From NCBI GenBank assembly GCA_937128505.1, contig CAKZMM010000122.1:1-34745 (forward strand): a DNA stretch of 34,745 nt. Direction: 5' to 3'. Within the stretch, counting starts at the first letter, position 1. Each line of letters begins with the position of its first letter. The notes beneath the pieces were generated by a model. The model ran no database searches, was not told the origin of the DNA, and was given only the letters and a program-made list of their open reading frames with translations. Positions 1 through 8,965 of this stretch are shown piece by piece. Source of the stretch: an uncultured Thermogutta sp. (GTDB lineage Bacteria > Planctomycetota > Planctomycetia > Pirellulales > Thermoguttaceae). Position numbers and translations under genes: made by a program.

Positions 1-671
1 AGAACGCCTTCGATCTTATCTTCAACCCAAAGAACGCCCTCGCCAATAGCAGCTAAGCGGAAAACGCAAAACCCTCAGTCAGAATTCCGGACTCCCCACA
101 CCGAATGAATCCGCAGTTTCCTTTCTCGTACTACCCAAATCTTTTGTTAGACAAGAATTACCCCGCACGTCCAGGGATGCCAAGCAAACTGTTCGCCTAA
201 CGATCGGGCACCCCGTGCAAAAATCCTTGCGAGTGCTACCCTCCCTTGCTTCAGTTTAGAAACGCACAATCGCCCTGTTTTTTTGTGAGTGGCGAACACT
301 CTAATTGATTTGCTCGCCCCACCCATGAAACTGAAAGAGATTATAAAGCCGGTTTTTACCGCTGTCACCAGCCCGGCAAGCAGGCAACCAAAGAATCGAA
401 ATAGGATTAGGATTTTAGAAAAGACTTGGTCCCTAGCCAAAAAAGAAAACGGGGTGCCGACCACGTTTAGGTCGTTCACCGCGGCATTCCCTCATAAATT
501 GCTAGCACTCTCGATGAGAAAGACGATCCTTAACTTATGATGCTGCAAACGGTTGCGTTAAAGTCTTTAGGGTTTAAAATACTATGCAAGCCTCTCGAGG
601 TCATTGGATTACGAACCGAAGCTCTTGAACAACTTGCGTTCACAGATCAGGTTGCCTTCGGAGCCAGCAAA
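1..671. other. Intergenic stretch, nothing recognised
   Basis: I see no gene, tRNA or convincing terminator upstream of nrdR. The open frames here (for example 147-479 on the minus strand and 289-540 on the plus strand) overlap each other on opposite strands, have no family resemblance and no good ribosome binding site. The open frame of nrdR runs back to 537, but its first 45 codons do not look like NrdR sequence. Confidence 0.6.
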
Positions 672-1217
672 ATGAAATGCCCGTTTTGTCAAGCGGACCA
701 CGACCGCGTGATCGATTCCCGGAGCTGTGAAGATGGCTTTGCGATCCGCCGGCGTCGGGAATGTGGTCAGTGCAAACGGCGCTATACGACCTTTGAGCGC
801 ATCGAGCGTGCCAATCTTAAAGTGATCAAAAAGGATGGAACGCGAGATGTTTTTGATCGCACGAAATTGAAACGGGGCTTAGAAAAGGCGTGTTGGAAGC
901 GGCCGGTCAGTGATGCCGAATTGGAGCACATTGTGTCGGAAATCGAAAACCGCGTTCTGTCGGAATGTGACTCAGAGGTGGAAAGTCGCTACTTGGGCGA
1001 ACTGGCCATGCAATATCTTCGTGAGTTGGACCACGTTGCCTACGTGCGATTTGCCAGCGTTTATCGTCAGTTCGAGGATGCCCAAGATTTTCTTGATGAA
1101 CTGGAACCTATCCTTCGGGAATCTAATCCGAAAATCAGCGAAAATCAGCCCCAACCCGGGTCGAAAATAGGCCCTCATCGAAACCTTTCGGGGAATGGAC
1201 CACCGAGCCGCTTTTAG
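672..1217 (+). CDS. nrdR: Transcriptional repressor NrdR
   Basis: NrdR is the ATP/dATP-sensing repressor of ribonucleotide reductase genes. The predicted 181-residue protein opens with the family's zinc ribbon (MKCPFCQ near residue 1, then RRRRECGQCKRRYTTFER at about 28-45, giving the C-x2-C pairs) followed by the ATP-cone (KKDGTRDVFDRTKLKRGLEKAC and on). I chose the ATG at 672 because a GGAG sits 8 bases upstream and NrdR normally starts at MKCP; the longer open frame from 537 adds 45 unrelated residues. The family is usually 150-180 residues, and the last 25 or so residues here are a low-complexity tail. No NrdR box or nrd gene is visible nearby. Identification is secure. Confidence 0.96.
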   Translation: MKCPFCQADHDRVIDSRSCEDGFAIRRRRECGQCKRRYTTFERIERANLKVIKKDGTRDVFDRTKLKRGLEKACWKRPVSDAELEHIVSEIENRVLSECDSEVESRYLGELAMQYLRELDHVAYVRFASVYRQFEDAQDFLDELEPILRESNPKISENQPQPGSKIGPHRNLSGNGPPSRF

Positions 1218-1588
1218 GTCTGCGTGCACTCAGCCGGAGTTATAGGGAGTCGTTTCATGGAGTAATTTTCATGGAGTAATGCGGACTCGCTTCATCGGTA
1301 TTTCGGCCGGGATAACGCTCAAGTCGGCAAACAGCAACCCTTTTTGGAGCTTTTGGATTCTTGTTAACGACTGAGTGGTCACAATTCAAGCAAACGGAAC
1401 CGTTTTCTAACCCCCTACCACTCGAACCGCCTCCTAAAAATTCTCTGGATTCCCCCGACGGGACCTTGGTTTATCGCGTCCGAAAATTTTCCCGTTTGAA
1501 GATTTTGCCGAGGATCTCCGAAAAGATCGAAATTCATTTATGGCGAAAAGCTAGAGGATTTAGCAGCCAAATCATAGGTTCGGTATCG
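1218..1588. other. Intergenic stretch between nrdR and a convergent gene
   Basis: This is the convergent gap between nrdR and the polyprenyl synthase gene. It contains a perfect 14-bp tandem duplication at 1253-1280 and otherwise nothing I can name. A plus-strand open frame from 1361 to 1864 runs antisense into the downstream gene and looks like its shadow. Confidence 0.5.
1253..1280. repeat. 14-bp tandem duplication
   Basis: The 14-mer TTTCATGGAGTAAT occurs twice, head to tail with no gap, at 1253-1266 and 1267-1280. Copy number two and perfect identity suggest a recent slippage or duplication event. It lies outside any gene. Confidence 0.9.
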
Positions 1589-2593
1589 CTACCGTTCTCG
1601 GGTCAGCACGAAATCAGCAATTCCCCGCAAAGCATTCAATGCATCGTTGGCCGGGACGCCACTCAGTTCATCCACGGCCTGGTTGACAAACTCGCGGGCC
1701 CTTTCCCGCGAATAGTCGATCGCTTCACAGCGCTCCAGGATCTTGCGAAGAAGCTCCATATTCTTCGCGTTGGGATGGCGCAAGAATTCCAGCAAAGTTT
1801 CTCTATCTTTTGGGCTGCTTACTTGAAGGGATCGGATCACAGGCAAGGTCGCCTTTTGTTTTAGTAAATCGGTGCCCAAAGACTTACCCGTGGTTTGCTC
1901 CTTCCCCGCTAAATCGAGAATGTCGTCGACGATCTGAAATGCGATCCCCAGCTTTTCGCCAAATCTAGCCATCTGAAGGCAGCGGGCCTCCGACGCATGA
2001 GCCAAATATGCTCCCAACTGACACGCCGAGGCATAAAGCTCCGCCGTTTTGCCGCGGATGATTTCCAAATATTCCTCTTCGGATAAATTGAAATTGCCCC
2101 GCTGAGATATTTGATGCAATTCCCCCTCACACATTAGGCGTCCTGCCCGACTAATGACCGACGTAATGTAATGATCTTTCAGCTCAGCCGTCAGGCAGAT
2201 CGCGATCGTGAACACATAGTCGCCGAGGAGCACGCTGGCTTCATTATCCCAACGTGCATTGACGGTTTCCAGATGGCGTCGTCGCGTTGCCTCATCCAAA
2301 ACGTCATCATGGATTAGAGTTGCCGTATGAATTAGTTCAATGACCGCCCCTAGTATGCAGTGGCTCTCCTGCACTTGACCACATGCTTGGCCCGATAGCA
2401 AGACGAGTGCGGGGCGCAACCGCTTGCCGCTGAGCCGAAGCCCGTGCTCCAGCAACTGGCGGATGTAGCCGTTCTGCGTGGAGAAGGCTTCGCGTAGGAT
2501 TTCTTCGGTCCGTTCCAGTTCGGGGAAAATCGGGGCATAAAGTTCCCAGAGGTCTCGACCGAAACCTTTCAATTCTCTAATCTGGGGATTCAT
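1589..2593 (-). CDS. Polyprenyl diphosphate synthase (trans-isoprenyl)
   Basis: The enzyme condenses isopentenyl diphosphate onto an allylic diphosphate to make long-chain prenyl diphosphates for quinone side chains. The 334-residue protein has both aspartate-rich motifs: the first as DDVLDEATRRR at about 96-106 and the second as DDILD at 223-227, followed by GKSLGTDLLKQKATLP, typical of the medium/long-chain (octa-, hepta- or solanesyl) class. GKRLRPAL at 57-64 is the conserved N-terminal diphosphate-binding stretch. Length is normal. The start is an ATG at 2593. moaC lies 69 bases upstream in the same direction, so they may be co-transcribed. Chain length cannot be read from the sequence, so I give no symbol. 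Confidence 0.94.
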   Translation of the reverse strand: MNPQIRELKGFGRDLWELYAPIFPELERTEEILREAFSTQNGYIRQLLEHGLRLSGKRLRPALVLLSGQACGQVQESHCILGAVIELIHTATLIHDDVLDEATRRRHLETVNARWDNEASVLLGDYVFTIAICLTAELKDHYITSVISRAGRLMCEGELHQISQRGNFNLSEEEYLEIIRGKTAELYASACQLGAYLAHASEARCLQMARFGEKLGIAFQIVDDILDLAGKEQTTGKSLGTDLLKQKATLPVIRSLQVSSPKDRETLLEFLRHPNAKNMELLRKILERCEAIDYSRERAREFVNQAVDELSGVPANDALNALRGIADFVLTRER

Positions 2594-2662
2594 CCAAGCG
2601 ATTACCTTCAGCTATAGACTCTTCATCGATGCCGGTCTCACCGAGCCTTTTCGAACGTGAGA

Positions 2663-3196
2663 CTAACGATTCCCCGACTCTTTATCGGCGAATTGCCGCG
2701 CAAAATGCCCGGAACGCCCACCCGTTTTCTCCAGTAAGCATATCTCCGTAATTCTCATCGCGCGGTCCATGCCCTTACACATATCATAGATAGTTAAGGC
2801 CGCGACTGCCGCTGCCATCATTGCTTCCATCTCGACCCCGGTTTTCGCGTGCGCTTCCACCTCGGTTTCGATCACTATGGTTTCCGAATCGTTGACATGC
2901 AAGTTTACCTGAACACCGTCCAAGGAGATCGGATGGCAAAGCGGCAAAAAGTCCCACGTCCTTTTGGCCGCCATTATCCCGGCCAAGCGAGCCGATGCAA
3001 GCACGTTCCCCTTGGGCACTTGACCGCCGAGAATGGCGGCAAGTGTCTGCGGTTGCATCTGAACCGAAGCCCTGGCCCTTGCCCGCCGATGGGTTATAGG
3101 TTTGTCGCCCACGTTGATCATGTGGATTTCCGCATTGGGTGAGCCCGCGAAGTTATCGGGCGGAGCTTTGCCAGGGTTGCGTGAAAGTTCTGACAT
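2663..3196 (-). CDS. moaC: Cyclic pyranopterin monophosphate synthase MoaC
   Basis: MoaC performs the second step of molybdenum cofactor biosynthesis, turning the MoaA product into cyclic pyranopterin monophosphate. The 177-residue protein has the family's signature stretches: PLCHPISLDGVQVNL, AKTGVEMEAMMAAAVAALT, then LTIYDMCKGMDRAMRI with the conserved aspartate, and a C-terminal LLEKTGGRSGHF. The ATG at 3196 gives the family's usual N-terminal lead (HMINVGDKPITHRRARA follows); no clear ribosome binding site is seen. No other mo-genes are present in the window. It precedes the polyprenyl synthase gene on the same strand. Confidence 0.97.
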   Translation of the reverse strand: MSELSRNPGKAPPDNFAGSPNAEIHMINVGDKPITHRRARARASVQMQPQTLAAILGGQVPKGNVLASARLAGIMAAKRTWDFLPLCHPISLDGVQVNLHVNDSETIVIETEVEAHAKTGVEMEAMMAAAVAALTIYDMCKGMDRAMRITEICLLEKTGGRSGHFARQFADKESGNR

Positions 3197-4614
3197 GGGC
3201 AGGAACTACCCCTAAAAAAGAAAAAACTAACACCCTTTGCCTTTAGGACCCGACTATTGCCGACCTTAAAGCATTGTTTCCGGCAAACTTGTCCTAAGTC
3301 TACTTGGAAAACCTTAGCAACGGAAAGGCTTCTGCGGTTGAGGGTTTGGATCAACGAACGGCAAAACGTATGAGGCCGACAATTTAGAGGCGAGAATAGT
3401 CCAGTCAAAAGGCTGAAGGAAGCTTCTAGGGAAGAGGCCGCCCCAGAAATTTCGGCGTACGCCAGAAAATTATGATGGCTAACCAAGTCCCGTTATTTTA
3501 CCCGGTTAAGCTGGGGAGTCTGGCCAAGGGGCTCGACGGGTTACTCAGTGATTAAGATTTTCGGCTCAAACTGAAAGCGGAAACTTCGTCAAAAACACGG
3601 TGCAAAAAAGAGCTGCCAAAAGATGCTTTACTATTAGCTACTACAACATTGCGGTAACTCAATGGGCTCAGCGAGCAAAGGCGATTGCAGCACGCTCAAT
3701 CATTCACTTTGTTCATCGCTGAGACATTATTTTCAAAAAGCATTGGTCTCCCCTTAAGGATCAAGACGTCATGGTTTTACGTCAAAGTACTCACAGTCCG
3801 CCGTAGTGCTCATGTACTACAACTCGTCAGACATTTTGGATACACAAACTCAATTGTTTATGTCAAAATAGTGATCAACTTATTTTTTATAATTGTTTTG
3901 AAACTACGTAGTTATTGAAGGTTTGTAGCAAACTCTTTCCATTTTTTTCCTGACGGTTCCTTAATCTCGTATTGCAGGCGGCCAACGTGAGGATTTACCG
4001 CTAACAAACTCAAGAATCTGCTATCACTATAGATTATTCTTATTATGACGAAAATTAATGGTAGCGATACGTTAGGAAAATTATGTTCATTTTAAACACT
4101 CGGTCCCGTCGTGAAGTCAAAATTGCTGCGGTGAATCCCATTCTGTGAATCTGGCAACGGTGGATTCTGGCAATGGTAGAGCGGTTTCATTAATCAGGTT
4201 GCTTGAACTCCGGCTTCGTGTGTGCCTTTTTATTGAAAAGATGAAGACGTTTTGTGTCCAAATGCATCTCCGCCGGATGCGTCTACCCCTGCCATAGGGC
4301 TGCGATCAATATGCCAACCGAAACGCAAAGGGAGGACAAGCCAGAAAATTCGAGGGAACCCCCGCCGAAGGACTGCGATCATTTTGCCGATGGAAACCTT
4401 TGAGACTGTTCGTTCAAACTTGTCTAAAATCTCTAACGGCTACACTAACCGTGCGATCGTTTAGAATTCGGACGATTCTCGTTCAATCGTGGTGTGTACC
4501 GGAGAACTTTTTGCTGGCCTCGCCACAACTTGAGTTCAAAGTTTTGCAGGCCAATCCGGGGCCAATCGCCTGAGGTTTTTGCCGCCGTGTCGGGCTTCCC
4601 GTGGAGGCGCGTCA
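3197..4614. other. 1.4-kb stretch without a recognisable gene
   Basis: This lies between divergent moaC (-) and the VCBS protein (+). The middle part (about 3,840-4,110) is clearly richer in A and T than its surroundings. I find no tRNA, no family-like open frame and no array. Short open frames at 3118-3486 (-), 3685-3918 (+) and 4252-4464 (+) have no ribosome binding site or protein-like composition that I would defend. Confidence 0.5.
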
Positions 4615-4617
4615 TTG
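4603..4617 (+). promoter_or_regulatory. Ribosome binding site that decides a TTG start
   Basis: GGAGG at 4603-4607 is followed after 7 bases by TTG at 4615-4617, the reading frame of the VCBS protein. The upstream in-frame ATG at 4579 lacks a purine-rich site. This is the basis for choosing TTG. Confidence 0.6.
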
Positions 4618-6789
4618 AGTACCAATCCGCGTTTTTCGGTTCGATGCTCCTGTGGGGGCAAAGTGGATGTCTCGCCCGGGGCTGCCGGTTCCTGGGTACA
4701 GTGCACCTGCGGCCGTAAACTCAGCGTGCCGACTTTACAGGAACTTCGTCGGCTCGAGTCTGCCGAGGCTGAATTTCAACCGGCGGAACTCGGGGGTGCG
4801 CTCTCCCATGCTCGCCCGGCCAAAACGACTACTAAGTCAAGGCTCACCGCTCCATTCCTGTGGTTGCTACTCGCTGTTGGCTTCACCACGGCTGCGGTAT
4901 GCGGTGTCTTAATTATTTTTGTAACCCGCGTAAGCCGGAACGAAGCTCGCGTGAGTTCTCAAGCTGCGCTGGATAAAGCGGCTCTGCCAATCGCAAGCGG
5001 TAGTTCGCAAGAACTTTTGGATGAGACGCGCGCGGAGAAAGCCGGTCCTTCCTCCATCGAGCCCGGAGCTGAAAGCGAGCCGGCCGCGAAAGCTGCTTCG
5101 TCCGATCTGTCCGAGCCTTTTGCTGAGGAGGGCGGAAGAGCGCGGGGCACTGTTGTCGAACCAACCGGACCCGCCCAAACCGAGCGCTTTCCAGGAACGG
5201 CGTTCCCAGAAAAAAGAGGGGCAGAACAACAAGCGCAACCCTGGCGTTTAGTGCCGGGTCTTTTAATTCCAATGCCCGCCGCGTTGACCCCGGATTTGGC
5301 TCCCGAGGTGGCAGAAACATTCCGGTCGAGCTTTGTTCAAAGAGAGAATCGGTTTCGCGGATCGCTCGAGGATCCCGAGGGTACCTTCTCCGCTTTTTGT
5401 TCTCGGTGCCACATCCTGCCACCGCCAGACGTGGAGCCGCGGGGGTTGTGGCCGGCGAAAATTCGGCAGATGTATCGTTACGCCAGCACTGTGCGACCCC
5501 AACCGCCGGAGGCAATTCCACCGATTGAGGAAGCTATCGAATATTGGACGAGCCGCGCCCCCAGTCAGATGCGACTCCCGCCGGAGGCCATGGACTCTCC
5601 AATCTCTTCCCATCGCTTCCGTCGGCGCTGGGTACGAGTCCCTCAAACGAAATCTCCGGCGGTTATCTCATGGGTGAAAGCGGTTCGATGGAACGGAGGA
5701 GCTGTTCCGTCGGTTGTCATTTCGGACATGCTCCACGGGGATGTCGTGCTTTGGAGTCCGGGAGCTGATCAGGGGACATCGGTGCTTATCGGCCGAACGG
5801 ATCACCCGTGCCGGGGGCAAATCGTCGACCTGGATAAGGATGGACTAGAAGATGTGTTGATTTCCAATTTGGGAGATTTCTGGCCGGTAGACACCGACAA
5901 AGGGTCGGTGGTTTGGTTCCGAAATCGGGGAGGCTCATTCGATCCCGTAACACTTATCTCGGGTTTAGGCCGCACGAGTGATGTTCAGGCGGCGGATTTT
6001 GATGGCGACGACGATCTGGATCTGATCGTTGCTTGTTTCGGGAATTTGGAGACCGGAGGCCTCATTCATTTGGAGAACTTGACCACGGATTGGAACGAGC
6101 CCCAATTTGATCCGGTAGTCCTGGAAGCTTGGCCGGGCAACAGTGACGTACCGGTGGTCGACCTGGATGGAAATGGAACGTGGGATTTCTTCACGCTTCA
6201 GTCGCAGGAGAAGGAACGCATACGGATTTTCTTGAATCGCGGCTGGGGAAGCTTCCAAGAGCATCTCGTGTATCAAGCTCCGCATCCCCGTTGGGGTTCT
6301 ACGGGAATTGTGCCCGTGGACTTGGACTCCGACGGAGATTTGGATCTGCTTTTTCATCACGGAGATTCGTTCCAATTTCCCCCGGTGGCCCGGCCATATC
6401 ATGGGGTCAGTTGGCTGGAGAATCAAGGGCAATTGCCGTTCGCCTATCATCGACTGTGTGCGATGCCGGGAGCCCAGACTGCCATTCCCGGAGACCTTGA
6501 TGGCGACGGGGACCTTGACGTAGTGATCGCCGCCTTGATGCCGGGTTTCAACCCGAATTGGGAAGGAGCAGAGCGGCTGGATAGCGTGATTTGGTTGGAG
6601 CAAGTTGAACGGGGGAAGTTTACGCGGTGGCGCATCGAGGGAATGCTCCCTTATCATGCCTGCGGGGATGTTGCAGATTTGGACGGCGATGGGGACCTCG
6701 ATATCGTGCTGGGCAACTTCATTATTTTTCGTTTTCCCCAGATACCCCCCGATGCAACATTGGTGATTTATGAAAATTTGATGTATTAG
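4615..6789 (+). CDS. Membrane-anchored FG-GAP/VCBS repeat protein with CxxCH haem motif
   Basis: A large, probably exported protein of about 724 residues. In order: a small cysteine pair motif (CSCGG at 11-15 and CTCGR at 30-34, zinc-ribbon-like); one transmembrane segment at about 79-103; a Ser/Ala/Glu/Pro-rich linker; a haem-c type motif CSRCH at 5398-5412; then FG-GAP/VCBS beta-propeller repeats, each with a calcium-binding DxDxDGxxD core (for example DLDGDGDLDVVI and DLDGDGDLDIVL). Such multidomain proteins are common in planctomycetes; function is unknown, possibly an electron-transfer or surface-binding role. I prefer the TTG at 4615 because GGAGG (4603-4607) lies 7 bases upstream; the in-frame ATG at 4579 has no such site and adds 12 residues. 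Confidence 0.85.
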   Translation: MSTNPRFSVRCSCGGKVDVSPGAAGSWVQCTCGRKLSVPTLQELRRLESAEAEFQPAELGGALSHARPAKTTTKSRLTAPFLWLLLAVGFTTAAVCGVLIIFVTRVSRNEARVSSQAALDKAALPIASGSSQELLDETRAEKAGPSSIEPGAESEPAAKAASSDLSEPFAEEGGRARGTVVEPTGPAQTERFPGTAFPEKRGAEQQAQPWRLVPGLLIPMPAALTPDLAPEVAETFRSSFVQRENRFRGSLEDPEGTFSAFCSRCHILPPPDVEPRGLWPAKIRQMYRYASTVRPQPPEAIPPIEEAIEYWTSRAPSQMRLPPEAMDSPISSHRFRRRWVRVPQTKSPAVISWVKAVRWNGGAVPSVVISDMLHGDVVLWSPGADQGTSVLIGRTDHPCRGQIVDLDKDGLEDVLISNLGDFWPVDTDKGSVVWFRNRGGSFDPVTLISGLGRTSDVQAADFDGDDDLDLIVACFGNLETGGLIHLENLTTDWNEPQFDPVVLEAWPGNSDVPVVDLDGNGTWDFFTLQSQEKERIRIFLNRGWGSFQEHLVYQAPHPRWGSTGIVPVDLDSDGDLDLLFHHGDSFQFPPVARPYHGVSWLENQGQLPFAYHRLCAMPGAQTAIPGDLDGDGDLDVVIAALMPGFNPNWEGAERLDSVIWLEQVERGKFTRWRIEGMLPYHACGDVADLDGDGDLDIVLGNFIIFRFPQIPPDATLVIYENLMY

Positions 6790-6934
6790 GAAAAACTAGA
6801 TCCAATCGAATTCGGTAGGGCCCGATCGTTCATCCCCTCAAGCCAGGTTATCTCATCGCCATTTTCAACAAAACGCAGCCTTCCCACGGTTGCCATATTG
6901 AAGCGCGGCTTTGATCAATTGGCCTCGCGCAGCC

Positions 6935-7001
6935 GCTACCGGCGCGATTCCAATCCTCCTAGGACACAAGCCCCATTCGTGGGGTCTTTGCGCCGGTAAG
7001 C
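6935..7001. ncRNA. Possible structured RNA: long stem enclosing a TTCG hairpin
   Basis: TACCGGCGC at 6937-6945 is complementary to GCGCCGGTA at 6990-6998, and the pairing extends by GC (6935-6936) with GC (7000-7001) across one bulged A. Between the arms is a perfect 5-bp hairpin with a TTCG tetraloop, CCCCATTCGTGGGG, at 6971-6984. A further partial pairing (GCGGCT near 6904 with AGCCGC near 6931) suggests a branched fold. I recognise no known riboswitch or RNA family, and strand is undecided. Confidence 0.35.
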
Positions 7002-7155
7002 CTTTGAGCTGCCCTAAACGTCCATGAATGAAGAGTCATATCCTTCTAAAGCTCCGGCTCTCCTAAGCATCATGGCTGAAAGCCGATTAATTCGACCGGG
7101 TCAACCCGTCGGCGGGGCGAGGGTTGAGTCGCAGGTTCATTCACACAGCTATGCC

Positions 7156-7180
7156 CAGGGATAATGCGGGGTTATCCCTG
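7156..7180. other. Perfect 9-bp hairpin
   Basis: CAGGGATAA at 7156-7164 and TTATCCCTG at 7172-7180 form a perfect 9-bp stem with a 7-base loop. No T-run follows on either strand. It could be a protein-binding palindrome or part of a longer RNA fold. Confidence 0.6.
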
Positions 7181-7474
7181 CCATGATAGATGGGTAGAGC
7201 GCGAGATGGCTTGAGGCGCCTCGGCGGCGATGATGCTCGCAACGGCGAGGCAAAGCCATGAGAGATAAGTGGACCACAAGATCACTCGAGGCAGTTCACG
7301 GGTTTCTCGTGAAAAATTTGCCCGAAGATTTAAACGCGGGGGGTTTCAGCGAAGTTAACTGAACAAACTAGTGAACAAAAGAGGTGACCCCTCAGGGAGC
7401 TCAAAGGCCAACGAAAAGCCCTAGGATCTGCGGCTCAACTGACTCCTTGTTTTGCAACCGGTATTGAGGCCGGA

Positions 7475-8239
7475 TTATTTTGCCCGCTTTCCCACCGGCG
7501 CTAGGTATATGGTAAATTCTTCCTCGCCATCGAGCCGCAAGAATTCATCCATCTTTTCCTGATGATAAGCCGCCACGGCACAGGTTCCCGCGCCGATCGC
7601 CTCGCAAGCCAAATAGAGGTTCTGACATACATGCCCGGCGTCCAAGGCTATTGCCTTATGCGCTGCTAAATCGTACCGCCACTCCATCCTTGCGGGGATT
7701 GTCGTCCAAATAAAAACAACGGCTGCCCGACTCACGAACCCTTGGCCCAGAGTTCCCTCGACCAATTTCTCGGATGCCTTCGGTTCGACAAATTCCAGGA
7801 GTAGTGCGTGCTCTAAGGGAAGATATCGGTAAACGGCTGCGTCCAGCCCCGTTACTCGAAATACGCATAAGTATGTTTCCAGGGCGTGACGCGCCCCGGC
7901 AGACGGTACGGTCCGCAGGGCAGTCGCGGCGTCCAGTTTCTGCCGCACTCCTTGGGTGGCCCAGAGGAGGAAGGCCAACTCGTCCATAGTGAGCGGCTCC
8001 CGACTGAATTGTCGTCGACTTTCTCGATTGCGGATCGCCACATGGAGATCAACCGCAGGTATACCGACCCAACGACCGGGTTGTGGTAAGCTGATTCGGG
8101 GGGCTGCCGGATCAAAAGGTTTTTCGATAGGTGGCGGGGGTAGGCCGCGCGCTTGGTCGGTCTTCGACCAGTCTACCGTCCGCCGAACTGAATCCTTCAA
8201 AAAATATCTGTTTTCGGAAAATCGCGATGTTTCCCTCAC
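7475..8239 (-). CDS. SagB/ThcOx-family nitroreductase-like oxidoreductase
   Basis: A 254-residue FMN-dependent nitroreductase-fold protein of the SagB/ThcOx type. Members of this family oxidise azolines in peptide natural products, but stand-alone homologues of unknown role are frequent. Seen in the sequence: NRESRRQFSREPLTMDELAFLLWATQG, the RxVPSAGARHxLETYL stretch typical of SagB-like proteins, and a C-terminal DAGHVCQNLYLACEAIGAG motif shared by the nitroreductase fold. The start is a GTG at 8239 with AGGAG 6 bases upstream. No YcaO cyclase or precursor peptide is seen nearby, so a peptide-modifying role is unsupported here. Confidence 0.88.
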   Translation of the reverse strand: MRETSRFSENRYFLKDSVRRTVDWSKTDQARGLPPPPIEKPFDPAAPRISLPQPGRWVGIPAVDLHVAIRNRESRRQFSREPLTMDELAFLLWATQGVRQKLDAATALRTVPSAGARHALETYLCVFRVTGLDAAVYRYLPLEHALLLEFVEPKASEKLVEGTLGQGFVSRAAVVFIWTTIPARMEWRYDLAAHKAIALDAGHVCQNLYLACEAIGAGTCAVAAYHQEKMDEFLRLDGEEEFTIYLAPVGKRAK

Positions 8240-8965
8240 CGTAAGCTCCTAATGAAAAAGTGTTAATGCAGAATGACCCCGGACGGACAAAATATTTTCG
8301 TAATCAACCCAACTAAGTAAACTTTCTCGCCACGGCAGCCGAGGGGAGAATCATATCCGCCTGTTGGTGGGCCAACGCTTGTTAGACCATAGTTAAGTAA
8401 GGGAAACTTGGAGCGCGTAATTGATTCTTAGGATGGCATTCAAAGTGCGCGCCCGGCAAAATCGGTATTAAAGTGCTCATTGTTTAGGAGTAGAACGGGT
8501 TATTTTGCGTGTTAACTTGATTGCCCAGGGGCCTGACTTTGCCGTGAGTTAACGGCAAACTTGCATCTTTCAGAATCGCCGACAGTATAAATTATGTTTT
8601 TATTTAGAATAAATTAGTTTAATAAAGTCTGCGGCCCGCCTTGAAGTACGACCAGTTTTATCTCCCTTTCTCGGGAAGTGCTGGCATTGTTTCGGTGCCG
8701 CACGCAGATTTAATTAATTTATCGGAACAACCCGTCTTCCCATGCCAAGCCAATCTCTTTAGTCTGGTAGCTAAGTGGTTTGGTGGTGGTTACTAAGCGA
8801 GATTGGTCGGCATTACCGAGGGTTTTGGCTTTAGGGTGGCCGAGGGGCTGCCCGGAAAAATGCCTTAGTATGCCAAAGGTCGATCTGGGGGCCGACACCA
8901 GCGATTGACACACTGGTAACCGGCGGATTGATACAAAGATATCTATAGTAATATGGGAATTTGCG
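8240..8965. other. Divergent intergenic region, AT-rich
   Basis: This 0.7-kb gap separates divergent genes and should hold promoters for both. An AT-rich block lies at about 8585-8635. A TTGACA hexamer at 8905-8910 stands upstream of the plus-strand gene, but the sequence 17 bases later (TTGATA, 8928-8933) is a poor -10, so I do not call a promoter firmly. No gene or structured RNA is recognised. Confidence 0.45.

Larger units (their letters stand above)
6790..7474. other. Convergent intergenic region with hairpins
   Basis: This gap lies between two convergent genes. No gene is recognised. It contains two secondary-structure elements, listed separately (6935-7001 and 7156-7180). Neither is followed by a T-run, so they are not canonical intrinsic terminators. 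Confidence 0.55.

Noticed and set aside
8905-8949. A sigma-70 promoter before the TPR-like protein
   Set aside because: TTGACA is present, but the sequence at the right distance is a poor -10, and the better TATAGT at 8944 has no matching -35.
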